Notes under the pieces: model-generated
Seen by the model: the letters and a program-made list of their open reading frames with translations, nothing else
Databases searched by the model: none
Told to the model about the DNA's origin: nothing
Translations under genes and position numbers: made by a program
Source: Legionella sp.
Lineage (GTDB): Bacteria > Pseudomonadota > Gammaproteobacteria > Legionellales > Legionellaceae
Length of the DNA: 64,000 nucleotides
Reading direction: 5' to 3'
Assembly (NCBI GenBank): GCA_030680075.1
Contig: JAUXWR010000460.1
Coordinates: 1 to 64,000 of the forward strand
Part shown: one piece after another, positions 17,428 through 25,883 of the stretch
Position numbering within the stretch: position 1 is the stretch's first letter
Layout of the letters: each line of letters begins with the position of its first letter

Positions 17428-19041
17428 GCCTGGCATAACATCGGTTTTAAGGGTGATGATTTGCCATTGACCATTCATGAAAAATGGTTGCGTCCATTGG
17501 GCACGGAGCTGTTCATTCGCTCTCTTAACAGTTGTTGTAAATTGCTTTGTTTGCACTGTAATTGAATGATTGCTGTTATCAATTTTTTTAATAGTGATGA
17601 GATTACTGCGTTGAAAATTAATAAATGGCGGTAATATTATTTGAACGTCAGCAGCTTCTGCATCCACATCAATAGTGCAATCATTAGGGATAGCGACATA
17701 ACGGTTATTTTCATTCCCATGAATAACGGTATGTGTACAATGATTCGCAGAGGATACCAAGAGCTCATCTGCATTATATTTTTTAACGCCAGCAAGGCGA
17801 TTTAGAAATTCCGCCAAATCGCCACTATAACCACACAGGTTAATGCGAATGAAGTCATCGCCAGCCCCCATTGCATCACCGTTATCAACGGCAACATTAA
17901 ACGTTTTAAAGATGACTCCAGCGGCAGGCAATTGTTTGGTTTCCGGGCTATTGAGCTTTGCGAAAAAAGTGGGGCTACCTTCAATACTCACGACATTAGT
18001 TCCCGGATAACGCTTAAGTAACTCGGTTTTAACGATATTATGCCGTTTTACAATTGTCTTGAAAGCATCTTGACGAAGCGATTGGCCGGCATCCGGAAGA
18101 GAGGTTATAGCTGACATGAGATTCAGAGCATCAGCAACACCTGGCGTACTGCCTCCTACGGTCAGTTTCCAGATATAAGAAAAATAATTGTGAAAAATAC
18201 TCGCTGCATAAGAATCATACATAGGAAACCACAAATAACCGAGTCGGTAACCTGGCTTGCCAAGAGCCTTGGAAACCGAGTTGAAGGCAAATACATGCTT
18301 TCCTTCGGTTCGCGCTTTGGCAAGCCAGGCAATATTGTCTTTAATGTAGCCTGAGCCATCACTGCCATAAGAGGGGGAAGAAAAAACGAAATCGGCGATG
18401 ATAATTTTTGCATCAGTATAGGGCTTGCGAAAAGTGCCGTCAGGATTATTGGGGGAGGTTACAAACTCGACGACTGTTTCGTTAAGATTCGGTTTTATTT
18501 CTTTGGGATCATTAAAACCCTGAAACCGTGCATTAGGATAAGGTCGGTAGGAGATCGCATGTTCATGGAATGAATAAAAGGGAATTTTTTCCACAAAAAG
18601 AAAATTTTTATCAGGTTCTGATGTTGCAATAGCATATACTAGCGCAAAAATGATTTGCAATGAGCCGTTTGAAGGGCTAAAAATATACTCTTTTTCATCA
18701 GGATTAAGAAATAGCTCCTGGTTATTAATGCGCGCATGATAAGCACGAAGTGCTTCATCGACATCCTTAAAAAAAGCGTCACTCGAATGAATGAGGAGCC
18801 CTTGTTCGCCAGGTTGACCAAGATAGACCGAGCTGTCATAAACATGCAAAGCAGGGGGATTTAAGAGCCCATAGCGTTGGTATAATTCGGTAAACATCGG
18901 TGTTTCGTTAGGGCGCATATAAACCAGCGGTTCAAAGGCATGAGCTGCTGTAAAAAAGATGAAAAATAAAAAAAATACCCGACGATATTTGCTGGCAAAC
19001 AGTTTGGGTAATGCTACTTTCAAGAAATTACTCCCAAGCAT
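17410..19041 (-). CDS. Exported alliinase-like PLP-dependent aminotransferase/lyase
   Basis: 543 aa. Residues 1-35 form a signal peptide (RRVFFLFFIFFTAAHA), so the enzyme should reach the periplasm or beyond. Residues 110-420 are a fold-type I PLP domain: FSPSNGSLQ near 121, SPNNPDG at 196-202, ADFVF near 216, and the Schiff-base lysine K258 in SVSKALGKPGYRLGY. This spacing resembles alliinase/TAA1-type enzymes. Residues 430-543 are an additional beta-rich C-terminal domain I cannot name. The stop codon (17410-17412) and the last residues lie in a dispersed repeat, so the C-terminus has probably been reshaped by that repeat. AAGGAG lies upstream of the ATG. Reaction and substrate are unknown. 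Confidence 0.82.
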   Translation of the reverse strand: MLGSNFLKVALPKLFASKYRRVFFLFFIFFTAAHAFEPLVYMRPNETPMFTELYQRYGLLNPPALHVYDSSVYLGQPGEQGLLIHSSDAFFKDVDEALRAYHARINNQELFLNPDEKEYIFSPSNGSLQIIFALVYAIATSEPDKNFLFVEKIPFYSFHEHAISYRPYPNARFQGFNDPKEIKPNLNETVVEFVTSPNNPDGTFRKPYTDAKIIIADFVFSSPSYGSDGSGYIKDNIAWLAKARTEGKHVFAFNSVSKALGKPGYRLGYLWFPMYDSYAASIFHNYFSYIWKLTVGGSTPGVADALNLMSAITSLPDAGQSLRQDAFKTIVKRHNIVKTELLKRYPGTNVVSIEGSPTFFAKLNSPETKQLPAAGVIFKTFNVAVDNGDAMGAGDDFIRINLCGYSGDLAEFLNRLAGVKKYNADELLVSSANHCTHTVIHGNENNRYVAIPNDCTIDVDAEAADVQIILPPFINFQRSNLITIKKIDNSNHSITVQTKQFTTTVKRANEQLRAQWTQPFFMNGQWQIITLKTDVMPGSVNAS

Positions 19042-19198
19042 CAGCTAACGCTCCTTGTAAATGCCTTAAGGGAAAAATCGGCAGCGTGTAGCCTGGCTCC
19101 CAAAACTTCCAAATGACTCCAATCTTAAATCCATTATGGATGGCTCATTTTAATTTATCAGAAAAAAGAAGGTATGGTAATAGAAGGTGGAAACGGAT

Positions 19199-19891
19199 TT
19201 ATAGTATTAAGCTGAAAAAAATTACATTATTTTGTTCATTATTATACCTTGAGACTAAAAACTGATTAAGATAGGCTAACTGACAGTTGTGTTTGCCGCA
19301 GGGAAAAGACCAACCCATTATCAATCGATTTTGATTAAATGGCTTTTGACTGCCCCAGGCTGGTTTATTTAAATTGGCAAATACTTCGTTTGATATAAAT
19401 GGCGTATATTCGTCATGCCAACTCAGTCGTTGTAAATTTACAATAAGTAATTGTCTGTAGACGAGCCCAATCCCATGTTCACCTAGTCGGTGCCGTTCTT
19501 CGATTCTTGAGCGAGAAAATACTTCATACTCAGGAGTGTTTATTAGTTCTTTAATTAATTGTTGATAGATGCGTTGAATAGTATGGGACACTCTTCCTGT
19601 TGGCTCAACCACGGTATTTGGTATTAGCGTATACCCCATCCAGGCCTGGGTAGTATCCGACAGGCTATAACCTAACTGCCCCTGAATCAGGCCTTGATAA
19701 AATAAACCTGATTGATTTTTAAAGCGACCTTCAAGAACGTAACCATATAACCACTCAGGGTGTGATGAAAAATGCGTATTATAGATAACGTTTGTCCAAA
19801 CTCGCGTTGATGGTGGATTAGCATAAATTTTACACGGTATGATAATGAGTATTATCAACAAATAACTATAAAAAGATTTTATTTTAAACAT
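19199..19891 (-). CDS. DUF2490-like outer-membrane protein
   Basis: About 230 aa from the ATG at 19891, which gives a proper signal peptide (MFKIKSFYSYLLIILIIIP, cleavage near YA-NPP); an earlier ATG at 19939 would add 16 residues before it. The mature part has alternating aromatic strands (VWTNVIYNTHF, WLYGYVLEGRF, GWSFPCGKHNC, QLAYLNQFLVSRY) and a central HRLGEHGIGLVYRQLL, as in DUF2490 proteins, predicted outer-membrane barrels. It follows the polysaccharide operon on the same strand but after a likely terminator, so its link to that operon is uncertain. Confidence 0.75.
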   Translation of the reverse strand: MFKIKSFYSYLLIILIIIPCKIYANPPSTRVWTNVIYNTHFSSHPEWLYGYVLEGRFKNQSGLFYQGLIQGQLGYSLSDTTQAWMGYTLIPNTVVEPTGRVSHTIQRIYQQLIKELINTPEYEVFSRSRIEERHRLGEHGIGLVYRQLLIVNLQRLSWHDEYTPFISNEVFANLNKPAWGSQKPFNQNRLIMGWSFPCGKHNCQLAYLNQFLVSRYNNEQNNVIFFSLIL

Positions 19892-20009
19892 TAATGAAGA
19901 AGCCAAACCTTTTATAAAAATGGATACCCAAGACCCCATAATCTTATCTTATTTAATGGTTTTTACCATACAAGGCTTATAAGAATATTAAACTTGCACC
20001 TGGCAATTT

Positions 20010-20033
20010 AAAATCCTTTGCACAGGATTTTTT
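20010..20033. terminator. Intrinsic-terminator-like hairpin after the polysaccharide operon
   Basis: AAAATCCT (20010-20017) pairs with AGGATTTT (20024-20031) around a 6-base loop, with T residues to 20033. For the minus-strand operon ending at 20223 this would be the end of the transcript; T residues on that side lie mainly within the stem. Confidence 0.5.
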
Positions 20034-20051
20034 AAATGCGGCTAAATAACT

Positions 20052-20158
20052 CGTCTTTGCGAGGCAGAGACGAAGCAACCCAGTGACCCTATGAGCAATA
20101 GATGCGCTAATTAGCTTTTCCAAGGCCACTGGATTGCTTCACTTTGTTCGCAAAGACG
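20052..20158. repeat. Palindromic extragenic element (CGTCTTTGCGAG family), copy 1
   Basis: The left end CGTCTTTGCGAG (20052-20063) and right end CGCAAAGACG (20149-20158) are inverted. Inside them GAAGCAACCCAGTG (left) pairs with CACTGGATTGCTTC (right). The same ends and inner arms recur at 58153-58261, and one arm recurs at 248-281. It is non-coding and probably a small non-autonomous mobile element. Confidence 0.75.
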
Positions 20159-20222
20159 TGCGTTTTTTCCGAGATTTAAAATCTGCAGAAGACATTTTCA
20201 TGAAACGATGCATGGATATACA

Positions 20223-21206
20223 TCAGAAATCACCTTTGATAACCTCCATGGGTTCAACCAGTTGATAGTTACTGAATCGACCCCAGTACCGTGCGGTTGC
20301 TCTTATTAAATCCGCTTGCAGATAGGGACGTATATTATTTTGACTCTCAAACACACTAAGAATTTTTAATTTTCTTTCGATAAAATTATTAATATTAATA
20401 AAGCTGTTTGGACGAAATTCTGTCGTAGCAGAAGGAGATTGGTAGCTGAAAATATTAGGGGTTTGCCTGCAGGCTGTGATTGTTGCTTGATAAATATTGC
20501 GGTGATCCTGATGACTATCGTGAAATGAGTGAGTATATACGTGAGTTGGTTGCACTTTCTGAATAATCTTTTCAAGAAATAAAATGGTTTCTCTATCAGG
20601 AGCAATTTTGGTATCGGCGAAATTACCCAGGTATAAATTCGCATCAAGATACTGGGCCGCAAGTGTTGCTTCTTTTTTTCTGACTTCAGGCTCTCCGCCA
20701 AATTTCCCAAGGCTTAACGTCGCAATATTAATGGAATTACCTTCAGAGTGTAGTTTAGCCAACGTACCGCCACAGCCAAACTCCACATCATCAGGGTGAG
20801 CACCAATCGCAAGAATTATTTTTTTGCTTTTCTTAAGTTTTGATTCTTCTGCTAAAGAAAAAACACGGGTGCAAAATTCATTTTTATCAAGGGGTTTAAA
20901 TAATAATCCATCTGCATGATGCTGCATTGCATGTAAAATAAATTCGACTTTAACATTTTCTGCAATAATTAATACGGCGGTATTTGAATCTGTTTTTTTT
21001 ACAATTTGAATTATTTCAAGACCATTCTCAACAGCGATATTGAAGTCGGTAATAACGATATGCCAATTATTTTGATGAGCCAGCTCTTTTGCCAGGTTAA
21101 AATCTGTAACATGTACAACATTGGCTTTTTTTCCTAACCAGCCGCAAATTTGTTTGGCCAGTGTAATATTGTCTTCGATAAGAAGAATTTCATATACCTT
21201 TTTCAA
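20223..21206 (-). CDS. Response-regulator receiver fused to PIG-L (LmbE) N-deacetylase
   Basis: 327 aa. Residues 1-118 are a CheY-like receiver: acidic pocket E11-D12, phospho-acceptor D54, switch position A82 (normally Thr/Ser) and K104. Residues 128-325 are a PIG-L/LmbE zinc deacetylase with AHPDD (136-140) and HSFHDSHQDH (226-235), the two metal-binding motifs. Such enzymes remove acetyl from GlcNAc-type groups. The fusion suggests phosphorylation-gated deacetylation of sugar precursors or polymer; there is no signal peptide, so it acts in the cytoplasm. Start is TTG (21206) with GGAG 6 bases upstream. Last gene of the exopolysaccharide operon, 24 bases after the phosphatase gene. Confidence 0.9.
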   Translation of the reverse strand: MKKVYEILLIEDNITLAKQICGWLGKKANVVHVTDFNLAKELAHQNNWHIVITDFNIAVENGLEIIQIVKKTDSNTAVLIIAENVKVEFILHAMQHHADGLLFKPLDKNEFCTRVFSLAEESKLKKSKKIILAIGAHPDDVEFGCGGTLAKLHSEGNSINIATLSLGKFGGEPEVRKKEATLAAQYLDANLYLGNFADTKIAPDRETILFLEKIIQKVQPTHVYTHSFHDSHQDHRNIYQATITACRQTPNIFSYQSPSATTEFRPNSFININNFIERKLKILSVFESQNNIRPYLQADLIRATARYWGRFSNYQLVEPMEVIKGDF

Positions 21207-21230
21207 TTGGTACTCCAGTAAATTTTTTTG

Positions 21231-21815
21231 TTAGTCAAAAAACAGCTTAATTATTTCACCATTTTTAATGGGATTATGCGTTTCTTCCTCTCTATATCGC
21301 TTCATCCATACGGCACTGGCGTTAAATCCATAGTGTAATCCCAGTTGATAGGCTTTAAAAAATTGTCCGTGACCAATTACAACAACGAAACCTTTTAATG
21401 TGGATATCTGTAGAGAAAACAGCTCAATACGCTTTAAAAAAGCACTGAAAGACTCCGTGTCATTGCCATGACAATAGAAGGGATCACATTTTTGCCAATA
21501 GGAGCTGATAAGCTCCTTGCGCGCTGGTTCATCAAGTTTCTTTAATTCGCTCGGTGAAAGATAGATAAACTCCTGTATGGGCCAACTGCATGAAGGGCTT
21601 AAGGGCCAACGGTTCAAAACATATTCGGCGGTTTCTTTCGCGCGCGTCAAGGGTGATGTAATGATTAGCTGAGGCGGCTCTGTTATGGCTAATGCCGCTT
21701 TCATGGCCTGCTCTTTTCCCAAAGGTGTTAAACAGGCTTCAGCAGGTTTATCGCTCCAGATACCGGCATTAACTGACGTTTGCCCGTGTCTGATTAACCA
21801 CAACTTTAAGGACAT
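21231..21815 (-). CDS. Histidine phosphatase (phosphoglycerate-mutase superfamily)
   Basis: 194 aa from the ATG at 21815 (MSLKLWLIRHGQT); a GTG at 21827 would add four residues. The catalytic RHG is at residues 8-10; the second His is in VIGHGQFF (near residue 146), and SPLTRAKETA is the usual third motif. Likely a small-molecule or sugar-phosphate phosphatase. The gene overlaps the ATP-grasp gene and precedes the REC-deacetylase gene, so it probably processes an intermediate of the same polysaccharide pathway. Substrate not predictable. Confidence 0.87.
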   Translation of the reverse strand: MSLKLWLIRHGQTSVNAGIWSDKPAEACLTPLGKEQAMKAALAITEPPQLIITSPLTRAKETAEYVLNRWPLSPSCSWPIQEFIYLSPSELKKLDEPARKELISSYWQKCDPFYCHGNDTESFSAFLKRIELFSLQISTLKGFVVVIGHGQFFKAYQLGLHYGFNASAVWMKRYREEETHNPIKNGEIIKLFFD

Positions 21816-22765
21816 AACGCGCGCCACTCATCAATTGGAAAAAACTCCTCAGTCCAATAACGAACTACCATTAACTCTTTAAACGTAAGCAAATCTGTAC
21901 CTGGAGATTCATTGGAAATATCTTTAATGAGCAACTTGGGTATATCAATGCCCGCGGCCGCTGTGAGAGGCAATGTGCCCGGAAAACGCGGGTTAATTTC
22001 CAGAAGTTTAAATTGATTGTCAGCATTGGCTTTGAATTGAATATTGGCAACGTATAAAATTCCTGTTTTTTTCGCAATTTCTAATGCCATTGCACTTAAT
22101 TCAGGATAAATCTTGGTCTGGCACGCAACAGCAATTCCCGAGTCAATTTTCATTCTTAAACGAGGCACAGCGGCGAGGGCGTCTCCTTTGCTCGAAATGT
22201 ATACATCGACAGAATACTCTTCTCCAGGCAGAAGCTCTTGTACAAGGTAGCTGCTATCTTTGGGCAGTTGTTGCAATTCTTTTTTGTTGTGAATCGTTAA
22301 TACACCCCGTGACCCCGCACCGAGTCGAGGCTTTGCAAAGCAGGGAAAAGTTGAAATAGTCGTCGTTTCAGTCATCAGACAAAATGACGGTGTAAGACCT
22401 GTATCCTCACAATAACTGAGCAATTTATATTTATCACGGCATAAATCAAGGGTGGCCGCAGGGCTAATGGGAACAATAATGCCTTTAGCGTTAAACAGGT
22501 TTTGGCTCTCGGCAATAGGCAGTAGTTCGACATCAACCGTTGGTATCAGAGCTTGAATTTGATTTTTTTCACAATGGTTAAGCAATGCTTGTATAAAACG
22601 AGGGGAATTGCCAGCGGGGATAATTAACCTTCTTTCTGGCGGAACCAAATACAACCCCGCAGCACAGGGATCAATATCTGCCATAAAGATTTCATGGTCT
22701 TGGCCCAAACTCTTCCAGACACTTATGGCGGCAGCACCGCCTGCACCAGTAATGAGTATTTTCAT
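21806..22765 (-). CDS. ATP-grasp ligase (CarB/PylC-like)
   Basis: 319 aa from the ATG at 22765, preceded by AGGGAAG; an upstream start at 22801 would run into the exporter gene. It opens with a pre-ATP-grasp nucleotide fold (KILITGAGGAAAISVWKSLG). The ATP-grasp domain follows, with FAKPRLGAGSRGV, LVQELLPGEEYSVDV and the metal-binding LLEINPRFPG. Enzymes of this type join a carboxylate to an amine or a thiol through an acyl-phosphate. In a polysaccharide operon it could add an amino-acid or acyl decoration, which would fit a deacetylase that frees amino groups. That role is inference. Confidence 0.88.
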   Translation of the reverse strand: MKILITGAGGAAAISVWKSLGQDHEIFMADIDPCAAGLYLVPPERRLIIPAGNSPRFIQALLNHCEKNQIQALIPTVDVELLPIAESQNLFNAKGIIVPISPAATLDLCRDKYKLLSYCEDTGLTPSFCLMTETTTISTFPCFAKPRLGAGSRGVLTIHNKKELQQLPKDSSYLVQELLPGEEYSVDVYISSKGDALAAVPRLRMKIDSGIAVACQTKIYPELSAMALEIAKKTGILYVANIQFKANADNQFKLLEINPRFPGTLPLTAAAGIDIPKLLIKDISNESPGTDLLTFKELMVVRYWTEEFFPIDEWRALCP

Positions 22766-22779
22766 TATCTTCCCTAATC

Positions 22780-25700
22780 TTAAGCCCAGTAAAAGCGCCA
22801 ACCTGCTGTAGCAAAGGTACTCCTGTTGAATACATAATGGGAGTATTCCGCTACGAACGCCTGATTTTTAAAGGTTGGTAAAATCAATCGGCCATGAATT
22901 TCCCAGCTTTTTTCGCGGGGTAAATAAGATGGACCTATATCATAAAACAAGCGATTACTAAATTCCTTACTAAAGTCTAGCGCATACGACTCACTTTTAC
23001 CGCCGATTTGTTGAAAAGCCCAAAAGCCTGTCACGGTAACATTGAAAGGCAAAGGAGTGTAAGCGGTAACCCCGGAGATTAATAGTTGAGCATTCCAGGG
23101 ACTGGGGAATGCAAGTCTTAACGCGTTAAACCATTGAAAATTTTTACTTAAAAAAAGGTTTGTTGAGCCATAGGCTCGATGTTCAAATGGAAGACTGTTG
23201 TGCTGGCGAGCATCATAGCTTGCCTGCCAGCCATATTGATTGGGTATCTGGCGCTGGTATCCTAGCAATAGGCTATTATTGGGGAGCAAAGTAGGTCCTG
23301 AAGAGAATCCACTTTCTATCTGTCTGGTGTTATGGGTAGCATAGATTGTCAGGGCGTCTGTTGCATTCAAATTTCTGAAATAAAAGAGGTTAGTCCCATC
23401 AGACGTCTCGGGAGGAACGGAGTAATGACCTTGAGTAATACCAAGAATACTTTTAGTGGTATTATTAAGAAGCGATAAATTTCGTTGAGTGTCTTTGTTT
23501 TGTGGATCAATCGTCAAGACTTTATTAAAAATGGTTCTTGCTGTATCCAGTTCATAATTGGTGAATTTTGATTCGCCTAACCCGTTAAGGGCTTCGACGT
23601 TATTGGGGTTTGTTTTGAGAATTTTTTCGTACACTGCAACCGATGGTTTTATAAGATACAACGCTCTCAGAACACGGGCTTGACCTAAAAGGGCTGTCAA
23701 ATTATCAGGTTGCCTGAACAATAATTGCTGGTAAATGACCAGGGCTTTTTGGGGCTGACTTGCCCACTCATAGGTAACCGCCAATTCAAAAAGCGGCATT
23801 TTGTTATCAGGACTCGCACTCTGAGCGGCTAATTTGAGCCAGGCAATTGCTTCCTTGTAATCATTACTCTTTTTCGCCTGGTAGCGAGCCAGCAGGCCAT
23901 GAAGCATGAGAGTAGTGGTATCACTAGGCATTTTTTTATCACATTGAAACAAGATTTTATTTATCGCCATCCAGTCAGGCTTTGTCTGATTTAATAATAT
24001 GAGTGCCTGATTCGCATCGCAAAGCGGTTTTGCAGCTACTGTTGGATGGGTTTTAAGATAAGTAATTTTTTTTAGGGCGATTTTTGCCTCTTCATTGGTG
24101 GGCATAATCTTTAAGCTTGATTCAAAAAAATGAATGGACCGTGGTAAATTGTTTTTTGCAAGCTCAATCCAACCCATACCGTTTAAGGCATCGGTATCAT
24201 TTGGATTTTTTGATAATAAATACGTATAAATCAGTTGAGCTTGTTGCGGCTTATTATTTGCACGTAGTATACGAGCACTGCCTAATAATGCGGCTTTATT
24301 ATCCGGCTCTTGTCTCAGAATTTGTTGGTAAATTGTGTTTGCTTCTTTTTGCTGCCCTGCCTGTTCATAGGTCAGGGCTAACTCCAGAGCAGGGGTTTTG
24401 TTGATATTTGCAGCAGACTGCATTGCTCTTTGAAGCCAAAATATTGCCTGTTGATAGTTTTTAGTTGCCCTGGCCTGGTGACGTGCCAGAAGGCCGCGCA
24501 ATAATGCAACATTGGTATCCTCAAAATGCGCATTTTCACACTGTTGTAATATGGCCTCAATATCCGCAACAGGAGGTGTTTTTGAATTAACCAGCTTTAG
24601 TCCGTTGTCGAGTGCGCAAGGAGAATAAACAGGAGGGGTGAGCTGAGCTGCTCTGATTTGATTAAGCGCTTGAAGCGCTTCGGTGTTAGTTAATTGAATT
24701 GCCAGCGTCTGATTGAAATAGTCTTTTGCTTTCGAAAAGTTTTTTTGGCTAAACTCAATCCAGCCAAGACCGTTAATAGCATCAATATCTCGGGGATTGT
24801 TTTGTAAAAGCCTGAGATAAATGTTTGCTGCTTCCGAGTAATTTTGTTCCAGCCGCAATACTCGCCCTTTGCCAAGAGTTGCGGCTCGGTTGGTCGGGTC
24901 ATAAGCAAGGATATAATCATAAATTGCACCTGCTTTTGGGAGTTGCTTCGCCCATTCATAAGTCACGGCTAATTCAATCGCAGGTCCCTTATCCGTACTG
25001 GCTGCAGAATTCATGGCTTTCTGTAACCAAATTATGGCCTCGCTAAAGTCATGGCTGGTCAGCGCTTGATGGCGAGCTAATAGGCCCTCTAATAGTTGTG
25101 TCTCAGTTGTATCGATATGATTTTTTTTACAATTGGCCAAAATCGCTTGTATTTCTGAAGCAGGGGGAGGCGTTTTGCTAACTAAAATTAAGCCTACTGA
25201 AACGTTACATTGTTCTTTTATTTTTTGAGTCTCTGCAGTCGTTTGTTTTATTGCATTTAAACCCAGGAGGGCTTCCTGATTCCCTGGTTGTATTTGCAAA
25301 CTTTCCTGAAAAAGATTACTTGCAGCGAGCAAATCATTTTGTGCCGCTTTAATCCAGGCGATACCATTCAGGGCTTCAGTATCATGAGGGGCTTTGGCGA
25401 GTAAATTTTGGTAAATAGGAAGAGCCTGGTCAAATTGTTTTTGTATTCTGTAGATACGGGCGATGCCTAACAAGGCGAGTCTGTTAGTGTCATCTTTTGA
25501 CAAAATAAGTTTATAGAGGCTCAGCGCCTCGGTTAAATTGTTGGATAATTCATAAGTCGCTGCCAGTTCCTGGTTAATGGTGAGATTAGCTGGCGCGATT
25601 GTACGGGCTTTTTCGAGCCATTCTATAGCAGGTAAATAATTATTATTGTTCAGAGCTTGCCTTCTTGCTAAAAGCCCATGTAACAGGAGTACTTGTGGAT

Positions 25701-25872
25701 CATTTGGTGAGACTTTATCGCAACCCTTTAAAATCATTTCTACCTGAGCTTGCGAAAAACTATTTTGGTTAACTAGCTCGAGTCCCTTTGAGCTGTCACA
25801 AAGGCTAATTTGCCCGGCATAAACGTTGGGAAGGAAAATAACAAGTGGTAATAATCTTTTTAATTTCATCAT
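22780..25872 (-). CDS. Periplasmic TPR / outer-membrane beta-barrel polysaccharide exporter
   Basis: About 1030 aa from the ATG at 25872; the frame is open to a TTG at 25947, but only the later start gives a clean signal peptide (KLKRLLPLVIFLPNVYA). Numbered from the upstream TTG, it has four tandem units of about 197 residues beginning at C50, C247, C444 and C643. Each unit carries a second Cys 26 residues on, then LLxGLLARxQA, AIxWLxKA and several TPR motifs. Residues about 840-1055 are alternating beta strands ending GWRFYWA, an outer-membrane barrel. This is the plan of BcsC, AlgK-AlgE and PgaA-type exporters. It should carry the polymer across the periplasm and outer membrane. It lies 11 bases after the synthase gene. 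Confidence 0.87.
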   Translation of the reverse strand: MMKLKRLLPLVIFLPNVYAGQISLCDSSKGLELVNQNSFSQAQVEMILKGCDKVSPNDPQVLLLHGLLARRQALNNNNYLPAIEWLEKARTIAPANLTINQELAATYELSNNLTEALSLYKLILSKDDTNRLALLGIARIYRIQKQFDQALPIYQNLLAKAPHDTEALNGIAWIKAAQNDLLAASNLFQESLQIQPGNQEALLGLNAIKQTTAETQKIKEQCNVSVGLILVSKTPPPASEIQAILANCKKNHIDTTETQLLEGLLARHQALTSHDFSEAIIWLQKAMNSAASTDKGPAIELAVTYEWAKQLPKAGAIYDYILAYDPTNRAATLGKGRVLRLEQNYSEAANIYLRLLQNNPRDIDAINGLGWIEFSQKNFSKAKDYFNQTLAIQLTNTEALQALNQIRAAQLTPPVYSPCALDNGLKLVNSKTPPVADIEAILQQCENAHFEDTNVALLRGLLARHQARATKNYQQAIFWLQRAMQSAANINKTPALELALTYEQAGQQKEANTIYQQILRQEPDNKAALLGSARILRANNKPQQAQLIYTYLLSKNPNDTDALNGMGWIELAKNNLPRSIHFFESSLKIMPTNEEAKIALKKITYLKTHPTVAAKPLCDANQALILLNQTKPDWMAINKILFQCDKKMPSDTTTLMLHGLLARYQAKKSNDYKEAIAWLKLAAQSASPDNKMPLFELAVTYEWASQPQKALVIYQQLLFRQPDNLTALLGQARVLRALYLIKPSVAVYEKILKTNPNNVEALNGLGESKFTNYELDTARTIFNKVLTIDPQNKDTQRNLSLLNNTTKSILGITQGHYSVPPETSDGTNLFYFRNLNATDALTIYATHNTRQIESGFSSGPTLLPNNSLLLGYQRQIPNQYGWQASYDARQHNSLPFEHRAYGSTNLFLSKNFQWFNALRLAFPSPWNAQLLISGVTAYTPLPFNVTVTGFWAFQQIGGKSESYALDFSKEFSNRLFYDIGPSYLPREKSWEIHGRLILPTFKNQAFVAEYSHYVFNRSTFATAGWRFYWA

Positions 25873-25883
25873 TGCATTTACAG

